Source of the DNA: a virus
Virus record (IMG/VR): IMGVR_UViG_3300030329_005813
Location: 1 to 64,000 of that record
Strand: one strand, 5' to 3'
Length of the DNA stretch: 64,000 nt
The stretch's first letter is position 1. Each line of letters starts with the position of its first letter. A model generated the notes under the pieces. It did no database searches. It was not told the origin of the DNA and was given only the letters and a program-made list of their open reading frames with translations. Made by a program: the position numbers and the translations under genes. Below, piece by piece: positions 52,873 through 60,948 of this stretch.

Positions 52873-54114
52873 CTAAAACTGCTCAGCTTCGGTTGATTCT
52901 GTTAATGCTAGCGTCGATGACTCACCGCCGGTAATCACTTCTTTAACAGCGTCAAAATAGCCTGTTCCGACCTCTCTCTGGTGTTTTGTAGCGGTATACC
53001 CAAGGCTTTCAGCCTCAAACTCACGCTGCTGGAGGTCAACATAGGCGGTCATCCCCTCATCGCGATAACCAGACGCCAGCTTGAACATACTGTGATTTAA
53101 AGCGTGAAACCCGGCCAAAGTTACAAACTGAAACTTATAGCCCATTTTTCCAAGTTCTTTCTGAAAGATCGCAATTGTTTCGTCATCTAGGTGCTTCTTC
53201 CAATTAAATGATGGAGAGCAGTTATAAGCCAGCAGCTTACCTGGATACTTTGCGTGAATTGCGTCGGCAAACTGCCTAGCTTCGTCCAAGTTTGGCTTCG
53301 AGGTTTCACACCAGATTAGGTCTGCATACGGGGCATACTGTAGGCCACGATTAATGGCCATCTCAATGCCGCCCGTAATCTTATAAAAACCTTCAGCTGT
53401 CCGGACATCATCAGTAATAAATTTGCGATCTTCTTCATCGATATCGGTCGTCAACAACTTAGCGCTGTTTGCGTCAGTTCGTGCAATTAAGACGGTTGGA
53501 ACACGCATAACGTCTGCTGCCAAGCGAGCAGCCTTAAGATTACGAATAAATTGTGATCCTGGAATTAGTACTTTGCCGCCTAAGTGACCACATTTCTTTT
53601 CTGAGCTTAGCTGGTCTTCAAAATGAACTCCCGCCGCTCCAGCTTCAATCATAGCTCTCATAAGCTCGTAAGCGTTAAGTGGGCCACCAAAGCCAGCTTC
53701 GGCGTCGGCAACGATTGGCACCATCCAGTCCTTTGAACTATTCCCTTCAACACTATCAATTTGGTCGGCCCTGTGCAAAGCCTGATTAATCCTTTTTACA
53801 ACGTGAGGCACACTATTCGCTGGATACAAGCTCTGATCTGGGTACATATGGCCAGATAGGTTGGCATCTGCTGCCACTTGCCAGCCGGACAAGTAGATTG
53901 CTTTAAGCCCAGCTTTAACTTGTTGAACTGCTTGATTACCAGTTAGAGCGCCAAGGGCGATGACGGGATCTGGCTCGTGAATAGCATCCCATAGCTTATT
54001 TGCGCCTTGGATTGCCAAAGAGTGATAAATATACACACTTCCGCGCAACCTAGATACATCTTGATTAGTCCAATCTCTTTTAATTCCCTTCCAACGAAAA
54101 GTCTTGTCGCTCAT
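52873..54114 (-). CDS. aceA: Isocitrate lyase
   Basis: This 413-residue protein starts at ATG 54114. It carries the ICL signature K-K-C-G-H-L-G-G-K (173-181; catalytic cysteine C175), metal residues in [15 protein letters not shown], and [11 protein letters not shown]. Length and order are as in bacterial AceA, so it is complete. It splits isocitrate into glyoxylate and succinate (glyoxylate shunt) in the cytoplasm. No malate synthase is in the window. This gene is very uncommon in phages. Confidence 0.93.
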   Translation of the reverse strand: MSDKTFRWKGIKRDWTNQDVSRLRGSVYIYHSLAIQGANKLWDAIHEPDPVIALGALTGNQAVQQVKAGLKAIYLSGWQVAADANLSGHMYPDQSLYPANSVPHVVKRINQALHRADQIDSVEGNSSKDWMVPIVADAEAGFGGPLNAYELMRAMIEAGAAGVHFEDQLSSEKKCGHLGGKVLIPGSQFIRNLKAARLAADVMRVPTVLIARTDANSAKLLTTDIDEEDRKFITDDVRTAEGFYKITGGIEMAINRGLQYAPYADLIWCETSKPNLDEARQFADAIHAKYPGKLLAYNCSPSFNWKKHLDDETIAIFQKELGKMGYKFQFVTLAGFHALNHSMFKLASGYRDEGMTAYVDLQQREFEAESLGYTATKHQREVGTGYFDAVKEVITGGESSTLALTESTEAEQF

Positions 54115-54155
54115 ATTAATTTCCTCTTTATTAAAAAATAGGCTTAAAAGTAAAA

Positions 54156-54199
54156 CCCCTCAACATGATTAATATACCATGTTGAGGGGCCGTTGTCAA
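54156..54199 (-). promoter_or_regulatory. Promoter whose -10 box lies in the loop of a 12-bp hairpin
   Basis: -35 TTGACA (54194-54199) and -10 TATATT (54171-54176) have a 17-base spacer. CCCCTCAACATG and CATGTTGAGGGG (54156-54167 and 54178-54189) form a perfect 12-bp inverted repeat around the -10. On the minus strand the repeat is followed by TTTTAC, so it may terminate the upstream gene and also serve as an operator for aceA. Confidence 0.75.
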
Positions 54200-54209
54200 G
54201 TTAAAAAAT

Positions 54210-54500
54210 TTAGCGACGTACTCTAATTCGATGTCCACTTCTAACCACCACAGTTGGTCGAGGCCGAACAACAACGGGTGGCCGGACAACAACCGGCGGT
54301 CGAATAACAACGGGTGGCCGGATAATAACCGAAGGACGAACGTATGTATACACGTTCGGCTGAGCCACCGGGATGTAACGAACCTGCGGGTGCGTATACA
54401 CTGTCACAACTGGCGGGCGCGTTACTTGCGCCACAACCGTTGGGTGCGCCTGTGCTTGGAGACACCCAAACAACATTAAAATGCTAGCAAAAATACTCAT
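54210..54500 (-). CDS. Secreted proline/valine repeat protein
   Basis: This 96-residue protein starts at ATG 54500. A signal peptide (MSIFASILMLFGCLQAQA) may include a lipobox (L-F-G-C). The mature part is a P-P-V-V-[V/I]-R repeat (four near copies, about 62-83) ending basic (R-H/R-I-R-V-R-R). It may be displayed on the host envelope or bind polyanions. Function unknown. Confidence 0.7.
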   Translation of the reverse strand: MSIFASILMLFGCLQAQAHPTVVAQVTRPPVVTVYTHPQVRYIPVAQPNVYTYVRPSVIIRPPVVIRPPVVVRPPVVVRPRPTVVVRSGHRIRVRR

Positions 54501-54542
54501 TTCTTATTCCTCCAATATTAATTAGACGCTCGGCATACAGTT

Positions 54543-55667
54543 TTATTCATCTTCGCCATCAATATCATAAAATTCTTTGGCGTCGACTTCTTTCTTCTCG
54601 AATTTAAGAATAACTTCCTGTTCCATAAGTTGCAAAATGCGATTACGAAACTTGTCATCTTGCAACTTACTAATCCAAGTGGCAGACTGAAACTTTTCTT
54701 CTGAGCCATCTTCATACTTAAGCGTAAACCATGCACCGGCATTTGTAATGTGCTTAGAACTCTTAATAGCCTCTAACCAAGATTCTTCATCTTGAATCTT
54801 CACATCATCGCCTGCCCATAAGATCTTAAATGTGCATTCTCGCGCATCAGAGCCAAACCTTGACTTCTTAATCTTAGCCTTAACCTCAGTGCCAACCCTA
54901 AAGCCCTTATCGTCGTAAATGAAGCTAGCTTTTCCTCGACGGGCGGTAAGCCAGATGCGAAGCGAATAAGCGTAGATTGCAGCCTTTCCACCAGGGGTAA
55001 AATAGGGCTCCAAACGGGCTTCTGCGATATTGCTTGTAATGTTGGTCTTAAGTTGGTTTAGGATAAGCAAGGTTGATTGTGAGTTGGCAATCGGCACAGT
55101 TAACTTAGAAAACCCTTTTGACAAAATACGAGGCTTAACCGCCATACTGGATAAAGGATTGAAATCACCATCGATATCCGAAATAGCAGGCGTCATAGCC
55201 AGCGAATCCCAGATAAAAAGCATTTGGTTTTCATTGCCGGCTAATAACTCCTCAATCGTTTCTAGAACAAACTCGACCGATTGAGCCTGGATATAAAGTA
55301 GATTTTCAATATCACAGCCCGCATTTGCCAAAAACTCTGGGTCTACAGCAGACTCAGAGTCAAAATATACCACATCAATCCCCATTTTCTGAGCATTGCC
55401 AGCAACCTGAGCCGCCATATATGACTTACCAGACGCTGAAAGACCAGCAATCTCGCTGATCTTACCCACTGGAATCCCAGCATACCTGCCTCGACAAATA
55501 ATAGAGTTTAACCAACGAGATCCGGTTGGGATCCACTGCTTAACTTCTGTAGGATTTGAATCCCCTAGGTCGTGTGCCACAGTTACGCCGGCCTTTTTAT
55601 TAACAATCTTTCGCATATCAGCGATAGAAAGTTTTCCAGCTTTAGGCTTTTTTGATGTACGTGGCAT
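54543..55667 (-). CDS. uvsX: UvsX/RecA-type recombinase
   Basis: This 374-residue protein starts at ATG 55667 after GGAG. Walker A is G-L-S-A-S-G-K-S (75-82); Walker B-like V-V-Y-F-D-S-E-S-A and Q-L-K-T-N-I-T follow. A C-terminal acidic end (D-I-D-G-E-D-E) is typical. It forms filaments on ssDNA for recombination and recombination-dependent replication, with the SSB at 56798-57550. Confidence 0.92.
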   Translation of the reverse strand: MPRTSKKPKAGKLSIADMRKIVNKKAGVTVAHDLGDSNPTEVKQWIPTGSRWLNSIICRGRYAGIPVGKISEIAGLSASGKSYMAAQVAGNAQKMGIDVVYFDSESAVDPEFLANAGCDIENLLYIQAQSVEFVLETIEELLAGNENQMLFIWDSLAMTPAISDIDGDFNPLSSMAVKPRILSKGFSKLTVPIANSQSTLLILNQLKTNITSNIAEARLEPYFTPGGKAAIYAYSLRIWLTARRGKASFIYDDKGFRVGTEVKAKIKKSRFGSDARECTFKILWAGDDVKIQDEESWLEAIKSSKHITNAGAWFTLKYEDGSEEKFQSATWISKLQDDKFRNRILQLMEQEVILKFEKKEVDAKEFYDIDGEDE

Positions 55668-56135
55668 TTACTTCTCCAAAGTCAAAAGACCGTTCTCAGT
55701 CAGTACTTGTGCTTCCCAGCCACTAAAAGAAAAAGGATGATTTTTAAGATCTTGAACCTTGACATCAAAATCAAGTGTAAAAGTAGTAAAACCTCGCTTG
55801 TGATCGAAACGCTCTGTATGGTGCTCAAACCAATCATAGTCCCAGTGATTATCAGCAATCACCTCGGCCACAAAATCTGTAAAGGTACCATCTCCACGCT
55901 CATAATCATCAAGTAGCCCTTCATCACGCATCTCTTCTAAAATAGCATTGCCATTTAGATACAATGGGCCATCTGTAATTGCTTCTGCTAATGTGTGTGC
56001 GATTCCAGTTTCATGCATAGCGTGAAAAAGAAAGTCATCAGTATAATGATGCACATCACACCCATCTTCATAGCTTACGCGCACTTCTGCATTGTCATCA
56101 AGCCTTAAAGCTTGAAGCTTCTTATAAATACTCAT
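55668..56135 (-). CDS. Unknown 155-residue protein
   Basis: The protein starts at ATG 56135, three bases after AGGAGGG, and ends directly before uvsX. It opens MSIYKKLQALRLDDNAEVRV and contains acidic/aromatic stretches (H-H-Y-T-D-D-F-L-F-H, H-W-D-Y-D-W-F-E-H-H). It may bind DNA or UvsX. No family recognised. Confidence 0.65.
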   Translation of the reverse strand: MSIYKKLQALRLDDNAEVRVSYEDGCDVHHYTDDFLFHAMHETGIAHTLAEAITDGPLYLNGNAILEEMRDEGLLDDYERGDGTFTDFVAEVIADNHWDYDWFEHHTERFDHKRGFTTFTLDFDVKVQDLKNHPFSFSGWEAQVLTENGLLTLEK

Positions 56136-56155
56136 TATCCCTCCTAAAAAAATAC

Positions 56156-56179
56156 GGGGCATCTGTAAACCCATGCCCC
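56156..56179 (-). terminator. Rho-independent terminator, one of a duplicated pair
   Basis: GGGGCAT and ATGCCCC pair across 10 bases, followed on the minus strand by GTATTTTTTT. The hairpin closely resembles 56486-56511 (GAAGGCAT/ATGCCTTC with a similar loop and a following CTGCGG), so the element was duplicated with its neighbouring gene. Confidence 0.75.
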
Positions 56180-56196
56180 CCTGCGGTTGGGGGATT

Positions 56197-56460
56197 TTAA
56201 TTATTTGAGTTTTCTTCGATCTCGACCGCGTGATCATCTTCATTCTCGATAATCTTCTCGGCAGTAATCTCGGAAACTTCTGAGGGGTTCTCCTCATTGG
56301 TAATATCGGGAACCTCTTCATTATTCTCGATATTAGTAATATCGGCTGTCACGTCGCTATTTTCTTGATCAAAGCCAACGAAAAAAAACAAAGCCGCAAG
56401 CCCAATGCCAATAAATCCTAAAATGGCAATCTTGTTCTTGTTATTAATCTTTTCAGACAT
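56197..56460 (-). CDS. Small membrane protein with acidic repeat tail
   Basis: This 87-residue protein starts at ATG 56460 after AAGGA. One membrane segment (about 9-30, I-A-I-L-G-F-I-G-I-G-L) is followed by an acidic tail with I-T-N and E-E/E-N repeats. It may be a paralogue of 56525-56782, with which it shares order and flanking hairpin. Function unknown. Confidence 0.65.
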   Translation of the reverse strand: MSEKINNKNKIAILGFIGIGLAALFFFVGFDQENSDVTADITNIENNEEVPDITNEENPSEVSEITAEKIIENEDDHAVEIEENSNN

Positions 56461-56485
56461 ATTTTAATTTTCCTTTATATTGTGT

Positions 56486-56511
56486 GAAGGCATCTATAAC
56501 CCCATGCCTTC
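56486..56511 (-). terminator. Hairpin, second of the duplicated pair
   Basis: GAAGGCAT (56486-56493) pairs with ATGCCTTC (56504-56511) across 10 bases. On the minus strand it lacks a strong T-run (ACACAA follows), so its terminator activity is doubtful. It is near-identical in layout to 56156-56179. Confidence 0.6.
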
Positions 56512-56524
56512 CTGCGGGCCACAA

Positions 56525-56782
56525 CTAGTCTTGTGAGTCGGTGTCGGCGTCTGTATCAGCGTCGGTATCCGCGTCCGTATCGGCATCGGTATCCGCATCT
56601 GTATCAGCATCGGTATCCGAGTCCGTATCGGCATCGGTATCCGTATCCGCCTCTACCACGTCAGTGTCATCAGTAACCTCGTCACAAGCGGGATCGCAAG
56701 CAACGATGAAAACAGTGGCAAGAATCGCCCCCATTCCCACAAGCACACCAATAACCATATCACGACTAATAAAGTCAAACAT
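56525..56782 (-). CDS. Lipoprotein-like membrane protein with Asp-Thr-Asp-Ala repeats
   Basis: This 85-residue protein starts at ATG 56782 after AGGAG. A hydrophobic segment (V-L-V-G-M-G-A-I-L-A-T-V-F-I-V-A-C) ends in A-C, a possible lipobox. The tail is a run of D-T-D-A and D-S-D repeats from about residue 40 to 82, coded by an 18-base DNA repeat (for example GCATCGGTATCCGCATC). Aspartate repeats may bind cations such as calcium. The DNA repeat probably varies in length. Function unknown. Confidence 0.7.
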   Translation of the reverse strand: MFDFISRDMVIGVLVGMGAILATVFIVACDPACDEVTDDTDVVEADTDTDADTDSDTDADTDADTDADTDADTDADTDADTDSQD

Positions 56783-56797
56783 ACTAACTTTCTCCTT

Positions 56798-57550
56798 TTA
56801 AGCGTTCATCAATTCGTTGAACGCGGCATCAACACTAGTGGTTGACCCATTCTTATCATACTTTACAACATCTTCTGAACCGTCGTCCTCACCGGCCAAC
56901 CATTCATCAAGCATCGTTTGGATCTCCTCTGGGGTCTTCCTGGGGAACAACCCGTCAAAATCCGGAATACTATTCAGAAGCTCGGCGCACTTTTCGGCAC
57001 CGCCGACAGCATCGTCACACAAAGGCGACGTTCGTCGTCGGGGAGTCAAAGTGGTTTGCGGAAACTGTGCTCCTGCCGGCTTACCATATTTGAGAACAAG
57101 GTCGGTACCCGTCTCGACATCAGTAATGTCGCCGTACTCGGGGTTGAGAACAAGATTCAACAACTCCTGATACGCCATCTTACCGAAGCCCCAGATTCGG
57201 ACGCCCTTCTCCTCCTCTCCGCGAACCAAAACAGGTGCAAAGAAGCGTTGACGGGCCATGAGATCCTTGGCCATTTTAATAGACTCTTCGGTCCCTTCAT
57301 TAAACAACTGACGAACAAAATCGTTCAGCGGGTCATCAATACCAAAGTTTCGCTTTGGACTGAGAAACCCGGGGTTCTTACCCAAGTTATAGTGGAACCA
57401 ATACTCCTTGAAGGGGTCTCCATCAGGAGTGGGAACAATACGAATCGTCTGCTCACCATCTTCGGGACGCCAAAAAGCAGAATCTTTCTTTTGTCCTCGG
57501 TTTTGAAGCGCTTCCAGCTTGGAGCGCATTTTATCTAGATCAATAGCCAT
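56798..57550 (-). CDS. Single-stranded DNA-binding protein, gp32-like
   Basis: This 250-residue protein starts at ATG 57550. It opens MAIDLDKMRSKLEALQNRGQ and contains F-W-R-P-E-D-G-E-Q-T-I-R-I and a P-L-C-D-D/C-A-E zinc region as in T4 gp32. The acidic C terminus (A-G-E-D-D-G-S-E-D) is typical of SSBs that recruit partners. It works with UvsX and the polymerase at the fork. Confidence 0.88.
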   Translation of the reverse strand: MAIDLDKMRSKLEALQNRGQKKDSAFWRPEDGEQTIRIVPTPDGDPFKEYWFHYNLGKNPGFLSPKRNFGIDDPLNDFVRQLFNEGTEESIKMAKDLMARQRFFAPVLVRGEEEKGVRIWGFGKMAYQELLNLVLNPEYGDITDVETGTDLVLKYGKPAGAQFPQTTLTPRRRTSPLCDDAVGGAEKCAELLNSIPDFDGLFPRKTPEEIQTMLDEWLAGEDDGSEDVVKYDKNGSTTSVDAAFNELMNA

Positions 57551-57577
57551 TTTTATTTTTCCTTTTATTGTTAGAGT

Positions 57578-57601
57578 CAGAACAGCAAATATCCTGTTCT
57601 G
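57578..57601 (-). promoter_or_regulatory. Perfect 8-bp hairpin between SSB and tubulin-like genes
   Basis: CAGAACAG (57578-57585) and CTGTTCTG (57594-57601) pair across eight bases, directly next to the stop of the tubulin-like gene. On the minus strand it is followed by ACTCTAAC, not a T-run, so a terminator is unlikely; an RNA-binding or processing site is possible. Confidence 0.5.
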
Positions 57602-58432
57602 CTAGCTTTGAATTTTTGAACTATAAGCTAAGACGTAGCCATAATCCATTTCGTAGTTGGTAGGAAATACTCCAAATGAAACATTTACTGTTTCGTCCTT
57701 CACTTTTCCTTTCATTTGCGAAACAATCTTCGTATGAAGGTCGCCGTCTTCTCGCAATCTTTCCTCATTTACCCCATAAATATAACTGATTTCTTCAGGG
57801 CTGTCAAGAGGAAAAAACAATTTTTCTTCATCTTTTTCGATATCATAGATTCCAAGTGTACAAATTTTACGAATCTTACTCGGAGGAGATAAAGATCCCA
57901 TAACAGGCTCAGCGTTGTTGAAGATGTTAACCATATGCATCGTATATACAATTAAATCATTCAATTTCTTGTAGTAGCCCATAATCGGTACAGTACCTAA
58001 GATACTCTCTACTAACGTATTTGACACCAAATAAATCTTGTTAATTGCTGCTGAACGAGCATATTGTTGTAATACGTTATAAGTTACTTTTTCGTGGAGT
58101 CGCTTGGGCTCACTTAATAGCTGTGTGTCTGGGTGGACGTACAGTACATTTATAGCGCACGAATCCTTGATTTCTTCCATTATGCGAAGACACATACCAG
58201 ATATGTCGCCAGAGCCACCAATGACGAAAATAGTCTCTCCCTCAATATCTTTAAAAAACTCTTTAAAAGAGGGAGCGTTCTTTTCATACTCCTCTGGTCC
58301 TCGCTGCTTTTCCACACCGTAGCAGGACGGACCCACGAGGCCAACATCAATCTTGAATATTTTATATTCTGGATATTCGCCGAATCTATCGGCAATAGCG
58401 CATCCAGCTTTTCCAAGTCCAATGACATTCAT
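57602..58432 (-). CDS. Tubulin/FtsZ-like GTPase-fold protein
   Basis: This 276-residue protein starts at ATG 58432 in an ATGA overlap with the polymerase gene. It opens MNVIGLGKAGCAIADRF, as FtsZ does, and has the tubulin signature-like loop I-G-G-S-G-D-I-S-G (71-79). K-L-F-F-P-L-D and other segments resemble phage tubulin-like proteins I recall from marine phages. It lacks a clear C-terminal domain of PhuZ. It could form filaments that place phage DNA or a nucleus-like shell; function is inference. Confidence 0.7.
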   Translation of the reverse strand: MNVIGLGKAGCAIADRFGEYPEYKIFKIDVGLVGPSCYGVEKQRGPEEYEKNAPSFKEFFKDIEGETIFVIGGSGDISGMCLRIMEEIKDSCAINVLYVHPDTQLLSEPKRLHEKVTYNVLQQYARSAAINKIYLVSNTLVESILGTVPIMGYYKKLNDLIVYTMHMVNIFNNAEPVMGSLSPPSKIRKICTLGIYDIEKDEEKLFFPLDSPEEISYIYGVNEERLREDGDLHTKIVSQMKGKVKDETVNVSFGVFPTNYEMDYGYVLAYSSKIQS

Positions 58433-59616
58433 AGATTTAACGCCCTTAAGTTTCCGAAATCTTTCCCAGCCTTCACGTTTACCATAAATTTGCCCAAGGC
58501 CGTGTTGGAAAAGATTTCAATCATCTCTGGTATAATATACCTCTCTTCATCTGGAATGTCAAGTACAATATTATCGTGAATCGTAAAAGCGATGAAAGAA
58601 CGTCGATCTTTTAAGAAATTATTTATTTTAATCACTTGCCTCAACACAAGGTCGGCAGTGGTGCTTTGGATGATATAGTTCAGGGCATGCTTGTCGTCGG
58701 CTTCAATTTCTCGACCAAACATTGTCTTGACAAGTCCATCGGCCCAATACATCCCTTTTACTTTATCGCGATCATATACGCGTGAAAGGGTAGGGTTAAT
58801 TTTGTTCTCATCATACAGCCACGAGAAGAGCCTTTGCTTAGCCTCTACACGCGTTGTGCCTTTAGGGAACACGTTACCCGCATTCCACTCGTGGATGTCT
58901 TCTAGGGGTGTTGTAGAGCCTCCTAGAGCCATCAGCGTTCGCAGTTCCGCTGCGTTGAAATCAAGCTCAACAAACCAGTCCTGAGTCGGTTTCACGATGG
59001 AACGAAAGTCTTTATCCATTGTCATAATGGGAAAAGAGTCTTTTTGGGTCGTTAACCGCCCAGTTTTCGTTCCAACAATATTATAGCGACAATATGGCTC
59101 AATTTGAGCGTACTTTTTCATTGCCTGACGGAATTTAGGCAAGTGTGCCCGTTCTACCAGGGAAGATGTGTCAATATTTAGCTTCTGATATCGAATACGA
59201 GTCAAAACTTTTGTTAAATCAACCAAAAAGTCGTAATTTTGCGGTTTTTCATAGTTTTCAAACACATATTGAGTGATTTTATTACGAATTTCACAATAAT
59301 CAATCAAAAATGACCTTGGAACAAGGTCAAAAAAACAATTCTCGTTCATATTGACCTTTGCCAACACAAACGAGCGATAAAATGCCTTTAATTTTGTCTC
59401 TACTACAATCCAATCGTCAATTAACGAGCTTGGACAAGCATCATTAAGGCTCCGATTTCCGCAGAGTATACTAGCGTACTCAACATCGTTTTTTTCAAGA
59501 TACTCCGCATACTTCCACGTTTTTGTAATGTCTTCTGGGATGGACCCGAAACACAGTTTTCCATTTTTATAAACTCCTACACATTCGCCTTTGTCATCAA
59601 GCGTTTGAAAATACAA
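58429..59616 (-). CDS. Family A DNA polymerase, shortened
   Basis: This 395-residue protein starts at TTG 59616 after GGGGG. Palm motif A is V-E-L-D-F-N-A-A-E-L-R, the fingers region reads T-T-R-V-E-A-K-Q-R-L-F-S-W-L-Y-D, and motif C is F-T-I-H-D-N-I, where the usual glutamate after H-D is asparagine. The 5'-3' and proofreading exonuclease domains of a full Pol I are absent. With DnaE also encoded, it may be a gap-filling or translesion enzyme. Confidence 0.85.
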   Translation of the reverse strand: MYFQTLDDKGECVGVYKNGKLCFGSIPEDITKTWKYAEYLEKNDVEYASILCGNRSLNDACPSSLIDDWIVVETKLKAFYRSFVLAKVNMNENCFFDLVPRSFLIDYCEIRNKITQYVFENYEKPQNYDFLVDLTKVLTRIRYQKLNIDTSSLVERAHLPKFRQAMKKYAQIEPYCRYNIVGTKTGRLTTQKDSFPIMTMDKDFRSIVKPTQDWFVELDFNAAELRTLMALGGSTTPLEDIHEWNAGNVFPKGTTRVEAKQRLFSWLYDENKINPTLSRVYDRDKVKGMYWADGLVKTMFGREIEADDKHALNYIIQSTTADLVLRQVIKINNFLKDRRSFIAFTIHDNIVLDIPDEERYIIPEMIEIFSNTALGKFMVNVKAGKDFGNLRALNL

Positions 59617-59624
59617 TTTTCCCC

Positions 59625-60923
59625 CTAGAAAAAGATCTTTCTTGTTTTTTTGGCCTGACTAGTAATGTTTTCGTTTGTTTTATTCTCGCCCTCTGGCGAA
59701 ATCCTTTGTCTTGCTTTTTCGTTAGCGTATGCCAACGAGCCCTCATAAAATGTAACGCCCGAAAACTTCTTCTTAATGTAACTCATCGCGGCTCGCGTGT
59801 CAAGGGTTTTTATTATATCTTTTGCAACTTCTGTTATTTTAGTGAGTGCAGGGGCAGAATAGTCTAAACCAGTTTCAATATTTCTGGCTTTTATAAAATA
59901 TTCAACCCAGTAGGAATCATCATATGCATCATCAAACTGACTTCTAGACAGAAACGACCTAGCTTCTCTTGTCTTGGTGGTTCTGGCTGAAGAATGTGTA
60001 ACTGTTATATTAATGGGATTGTCTTTTACAAATTGGTTATAGAGTCTAAAAATGTATGTTTTAAATACTTCCAGTTCTTTCGCGGCTGTTTGTATAAAAA
60101 ATAGATTTGATATATCCAATGGACTGTTGACCGAAGGCTCATAGACTCTAGCGTAATTTATCATAACTTCCGAGTTTATATCCGCCATTAGGCGCCAAGG
60201 GATGTTTTTATCGATTACAAAACCGTGCTTAACTGCTAACTCAGTATAGCACGCAAAGTTGGGGCTGTCAATAAATTTCTTTTTTGCCTCGTCTTCGCTA
60301 TATGGAAGATTTAATATATCAATACCTAAGCCACTAATTAACGGATCGCAAAATCTACTCATAATAAATCCGCTTTTTGTGTACGGAAACCCGCCGGAAG
60401 ATTCAAATAAATAAAACATCTCTCTCATAAAATCGTCTAGATTTTGAATTTTGTGTTTGATATTGTTGATATTGATATGCGTTAAAAAAGAGTTATAGAA
60501 ACTTTTTTGCATTTCATTATACATTCTATCGATTGACACATAGCCCTTTACCGGGACCATCTCCGATAGGTATGGATCATCGGTGGCTAACTTACCTGCG
60601 CGGACATTTAATATATAATCGTTCTGGAATCTTTGGAATGCATCCGACACAAAGTTAAGGACGTTGACTGATCCGGCTTTAGTCGGGATCGGCTTTAAGT
60701 ATGGCAGATAAGGCTCGTGTGGCTCCAAAAAGTTATTTGCACTAACTCTTCCGTAGAATGTTATCTCATTCCACCAAAAGTCTTGAGTATTCGGAGGAAA
60801 TAAAGCTACATTTGGGTCAGTTTGTTCAACGGTTTGTACTCCATAGGCATGATTTCTATAATAGAGTCGTTTATTAAACATTTCTCGTGCTTTTAAATTG
60901 TTTTTTCCTTTAAAATCGGCCAT
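59625..60923 (-). CDS. Unknown protein, possible virion component
   Basis: This 432-residue protein starts at ATG 60923. It opens MADFKGKNNLKAREMFNKRL and has D-F-W-W-N-E-I-T-F-Y-G-R-V, and L-S-R-S-Q-F-D-D-A-Y-D-D-S. No recognised fold. Its place beside the next large gene suggests a structural role, such as baseplate or tail. It ends with K-K-T-R-K-I-F-F. Confidence 0.6.
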   Translation of the reverse strand: MADFKGKNNLKAREMFNKRLYYRNHAYGVQTVEQTDPNVALFPPNTQDFWWNEITFYGRVSANNFLEPHEPYLPYLKPIPTKAGSVNVLNFVSDAFQRFQNDYILNVRAGKLATDDPYLSEMVPVKGYVSIDRMYNEMQKSFYNSFLTHININNIKHKIQNLDDFMREMFYLFESSGGFPYTKSGFIMSRFCDPLISGLGIDILNLPYSEDEAKKKFIDSPNFACYTELAVKHGFVIDKNIPWRLMADINSEVMINYARVYEPSVNSPLDISNLFFIQTAAKELEVFKTYIFRLYNQFVKDNPINITVTHSSARTTKTREARSFLSRSQFDDAYDDSYWVEYFIKARNIETGLDYSAPALTKITEVAKDIIKTLDTRAAMSYIKKKFSGVTFYEGSLAYANEKARQRISPEGENKTNENITSQAKKTRKIFF

Positions 60924-60948
60924 ACAATTATAATCTCCCTACCCTATA

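Noticed and set aside
56541-56801. Plus-strand frame with S-A-S-V repeats
   Set aside because: It is the complement of the D-T-D-A repeat; the minus frame has the ribosome site and membrane segment.
36066-59616. Diaminopurine (Z) genome gene set
   Set aside because: PurA keeps the loop aspartate, and no DatZ or MazZ is recognised; kept only as a low-probability alternative.
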